Shown here: in pieces, positions 62,337 through 64,000 of the stretch
How positions within the stretch are numbered: the stretch's first letter is position 1
How the letters are laid out: every line of letters begins with the position of its first letter
NCBI GenBank assembly: GCA_902362975.1
Contig: CABIYO010000005.1
Span: forward strand, 1 to 64,000
Direction of reading: 5' to 3'
DNA length: 64,000 nt
From: Caryophanales bacterium
GTDB lineage: Bacteria; Bacillota; Bacilli; Exiguobacteriales; Exiguobacteriaceae
Notes under the pieces: model-generated
Seen by the model: the letters and a program-made list of their open reading frames with translations, nothing else
Databases searched by the model: none
What the model was told of the DNA's origin: nothing
Translations under genes and position numbers: made by a program

Positions 62337-63212
62337 ATGCAAGTTTCGGAAGTAGAAGTGTTAATTATTCTTGCGGAAGAATTGAATATGCGTAAAGCAG
62401 CCGAGCGATTGTTTGTTTCACAACCAGCGCTCAGTCAACGGCTCGTGACCATCGAACATCAGTGGGGGAAAAAGATTTTCGTTCGCTCCACAAGAGGGCT
62501 CGCATTGACGCCAGATGGAGAGAAAATCATCGAGTTCGCCAAAAAGATGTACAGTGAAGAACAAGAACTAAGGGGCGAACTGACGGCCAACCAAGGAGAA
62601 GTGTACGGGACGTTGAAAATTGCCGTCGCCTCCATCATGGGACAGTATTGGCTACCCAAGGTATTGAAGACGTTCGTCGAACGTTATCCGTCCGTCCGTG
62701 TCAAATTGGTCACCGGATGGTCGAGCGAAATGATGCGTTACATGCTCGAAGAGAATTTCCATATCGGAATCATCCGAGGAAATCCAGATTGGCGAGGGGA
62801 ACGGATGAAGTTGTTCTCCGATTCCTTGCATTTGGTCGATCTGAAAATGACCGACCTCTCCCAACTAAAAAACAATGAGCGCTCGTTTATTCAATTCAAG
62901 AGTGACTCGACTTATTACCAGGAAATATTAGAGTGGTGGCAGGAACGGTTTTCGAGCCCACCTCTGACGACGCTTGTCGTCGACCAAATCGAAACATGCA
63001 AACAGATGGCGTTACACGGAATCGGGTTCGCGATTCTTCCGGAATCGACCATCAAAGATGTGAATGAGATGAATAAGATTCCATTGACATCGTCGGATGG
63101 TGTGCCACTCGTACGGGACACATGGATGCTTTCGACAGAATCGATGTTGGAGTTGGCGCAAGTTCAAGCGTTTTGGAAGACCGTTGAAGAAATTACGAAG
63201 GAGACTGAATGA
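62337..63212 (+). CDS. ccpC: LysR-type regulator, CcpC-like (citrate-responsive)
   Basis: 291 residues from ATG 62337 (a GTG three bases upstream is possible). HTH: LNMRKAAERLFVSQPALSQRLVTIE. The effector domain has VASIMGQYWLPKVLKTFVERYP, HIGIIRGNPDWRGER, RSFIQFKSDSTYYQEI and VDQIETCKQMALHGIGFAILP, which closely resemble B. subtilis CcpC (YkuM), the citrate-sensing repressor of aconitase and citrate synthase genes. In B. subtilis ccpC lies upstream of dapH-dapL, and a dapL gene follows here. Confidence 0.8.
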   Translation: MQVSEVEVLIILAEELNMRKAAERLFVSQPALSQRLVTIEHQWGKKIFVRSTRGLALTPDGEKIIEFAKKMYSEEQELRGELTANQGEVYGTLKIAVASIMGQYWLPKVLKTFVERYPSVRVKLVTGWSSEMMRYMLEENFHIGIIRGNPDWRGERMKLFSDSLHLVDLKMTDLSQLKNNERSFIQFKSDSTYYQEILEWWQERFSSPPLTTLVVDQIETCKQMALHGIGFAILPESTIKDVNEMNKIPLTSSDGVPLVRDTWMLSTESMLELAQVQAFWKTVEEITKETE

Positions 63213-64000
63213 TGAATTGGGCAATTGAAGCGAGAAGACGGTTGCATTTAATTCCGGAAGCCGGATATGAAGAGGTCAAAACACAAGCGACACTTGAGCA
63301 ATTGATTCGATCGCTCGATTCACCACGTGTTCACATCACACACTGGCGAACAGGTCTTTTCGTTCGGGTAGATGGTCTCGTCGGGGAGAAGACGATTGGA
63401 TATCGGGCTGATATGGATGGACTGCCCATCACGGAAGAGACGGGGCTAGAGTTCGCATCGATTCACGAAGGAATGATGCATGCATGCGGACATGATGTGC
63501 ACATGTCGATCGCACTTGGATTAATTAAACGAGCGGTCGAGGAACCGCTGAATCATCACCTTGTCGTCTTTTTCCAGCCGGCCGAAGAGGGACCGGGAGG
63601 AGCCGAACCGATGGCGAAATCAGAATTGTTCCATCACTTCCGGCCGGATGCACTGTTCGGCTTGCATGTCGCGCCTGAATATCCTGTCGGCATGGTCGCT
63701 TCAAGACCGGGCGTGTTGTTCGCGAGTGCGCGCGAGCTCCATATCACCATTCATGGAAAAGGGGGGCATGGTGCTTTCCCTCACGCAGGGATTGACGCTG
63801 TTATCGTTCAGGCCGCTCTCATCATGCAACTACAAACGATTGTGTCACGGAACATTGACCCGATGGGAAGTGCGGTCGTTAGTATCGGAAAAGTCGCAGC
63901 AGGGACGAAAGAAAATATCATCGCGGATACGGCCAAATTGGATGGGACGGTCCGTGCCTTGTCCGACAAAGAAATGGTCGTGCTTGAAAGTCGGATTCGT
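63209..64000 (+). CDS. dapL: N-acetyldiaminopimelate deacetylase (M20 family), cut by window edge
   Basis: Open to the last base, 264 codons visible. MNWAIEARRRLHLIPEAGYEE begins the M20 amidohydrolase fold; metal ligands are visible in MMHACGHDVHMSIAL and FFQPAEEGPGGAEPM, and FGLHVAPEYPVG follows. HGKGGHGAFPHAGIDAV and SRNIDPMGSAVVSIG are typical. The resemblance is to B. subtilis YkuR (DapL), which completes the acetylase lysine pathway. The start is ATG 63209 or 63212, after AAGGAG, and it overlaps the ccpC stop by 4 bases. Confidence 0.85.
   Translation, partial: MMNWAIEARRRLHLIPEAGYEEVKTQATLEQLIRSLDSPRVHITHWRTGLFVRVDGLVGEKTIGYRADMDGLPITEETGLEFASIHEGMMHACGHDVHMSIALGLIKRAVEEPLNHHLVVFFQPAEEGPGGAEPMAKSELFHHFRPDALFGLHVAPEYPVGMVASRPGVLFASARELHITIHGKGGHGAFPHAGIDAVIVQAALIMQLQTIVSRNIDPMGSAVVSIGKVAAGTKENIIADTAKLDGTVRALSDKEMVVLESRIR

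Overview
The window looks like the chromosome of a low-GC Gram-positive bacterium of the order Bacillales, most probably Exiguobacterium or a close relative. That call rests on gene order (blocks matching the Bacillus subtilis yrv/yrr and yjb/yjc neighbourhoods), strong AGGAGG-type ribosome binding sites, GTG/TTG starts, T-box leaders, and CodY/FapR/CcpA-type operators. The genus is inference; the order-level call is well supported. I found no tRNA, rRNA, CRISPR array or prophage.

Layout. 1-3.3 kb is a decaying accessory patch: the 3' end of an IS200/IS605-type element (TnpB C-terminus plus right end) inside a broken ABC transporter gene, a second IS remnant inside a broken alcohol dehydrogenase, a YczE-type membrane protein, a 36-residue basic protein and a broken DASH-type cryptochrome/photolyase. 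3.3-20.7 kb is a conserved housekeeping block: 6S RNA, tcdA, rarA, cymR-iscS-mnmA-TPR (sulfur relay and tRNA thiolation), a VOC protein, a membrane protein with a novel-looking 12-residue repeat, recD2, a T-box-controlled alaS, ireB-ruvX-DUF1292, mltG-trmR-udk-greA and mtnN. 20.7-34.4 kb holds fabH-fabF under a FapR-type operator, an anchored OppA-like protein, and a peptide uptake system (two lipoprotein OppA paralogues plus oppBCDF). T-box-controlled trpS and a small membrane protein gene lie between the two oppA copies. CodY-like boxes precede all three opp transcription units.

34.4-51 kb continues the yjb/yjc-like region: an HD hydrolase, a 45-residue ORF behind a structured leader, spx, mecA, a broken DUF2254 gene, cardiolipin synthase, coiA, pepF, an sRNA that I identify as RoxS/RsaE, spxH, a CYTH protein, relQ, nadK, a pseudouridine synthase, rodA, fabI, a 2H phosphoesterase, and a PgpA/PAP2/unknown operon. 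spx, mecA, spxH and RoxS make this a redox and proteolysis control neighbourhood. 51-54.7 kb is a catabolite-controlled ascorbate-family PTS operon whose only EIIA domain is fused to the PRD regulator. 54.7-64 kb has small unknowns, an acetyltransferase-hydrolase-flavin reductase operon, a CvfC-like HEAT protein, a BsuPI-domain lipoprotein, nadE, bdbC, ccpC and the start of an N-acetyldiaminopimelate deacetylase gene.

The most interesting item is the RoxS/RsaE homologue at about 41.85-41.99 kb. It appears to be an expanded version carrying five C-rich tracts, three of them in hairpin loops, behind a Rex-like operator. Others worth attention are compensatory changes in the putative omegaRNA hairpin of the two TnpB remnants, the trio of CodY-controlled opp units, the mtnN terminator that contains the fabH -35 box, and the uncharacterised structured leader at 35.13-35.18 kb.
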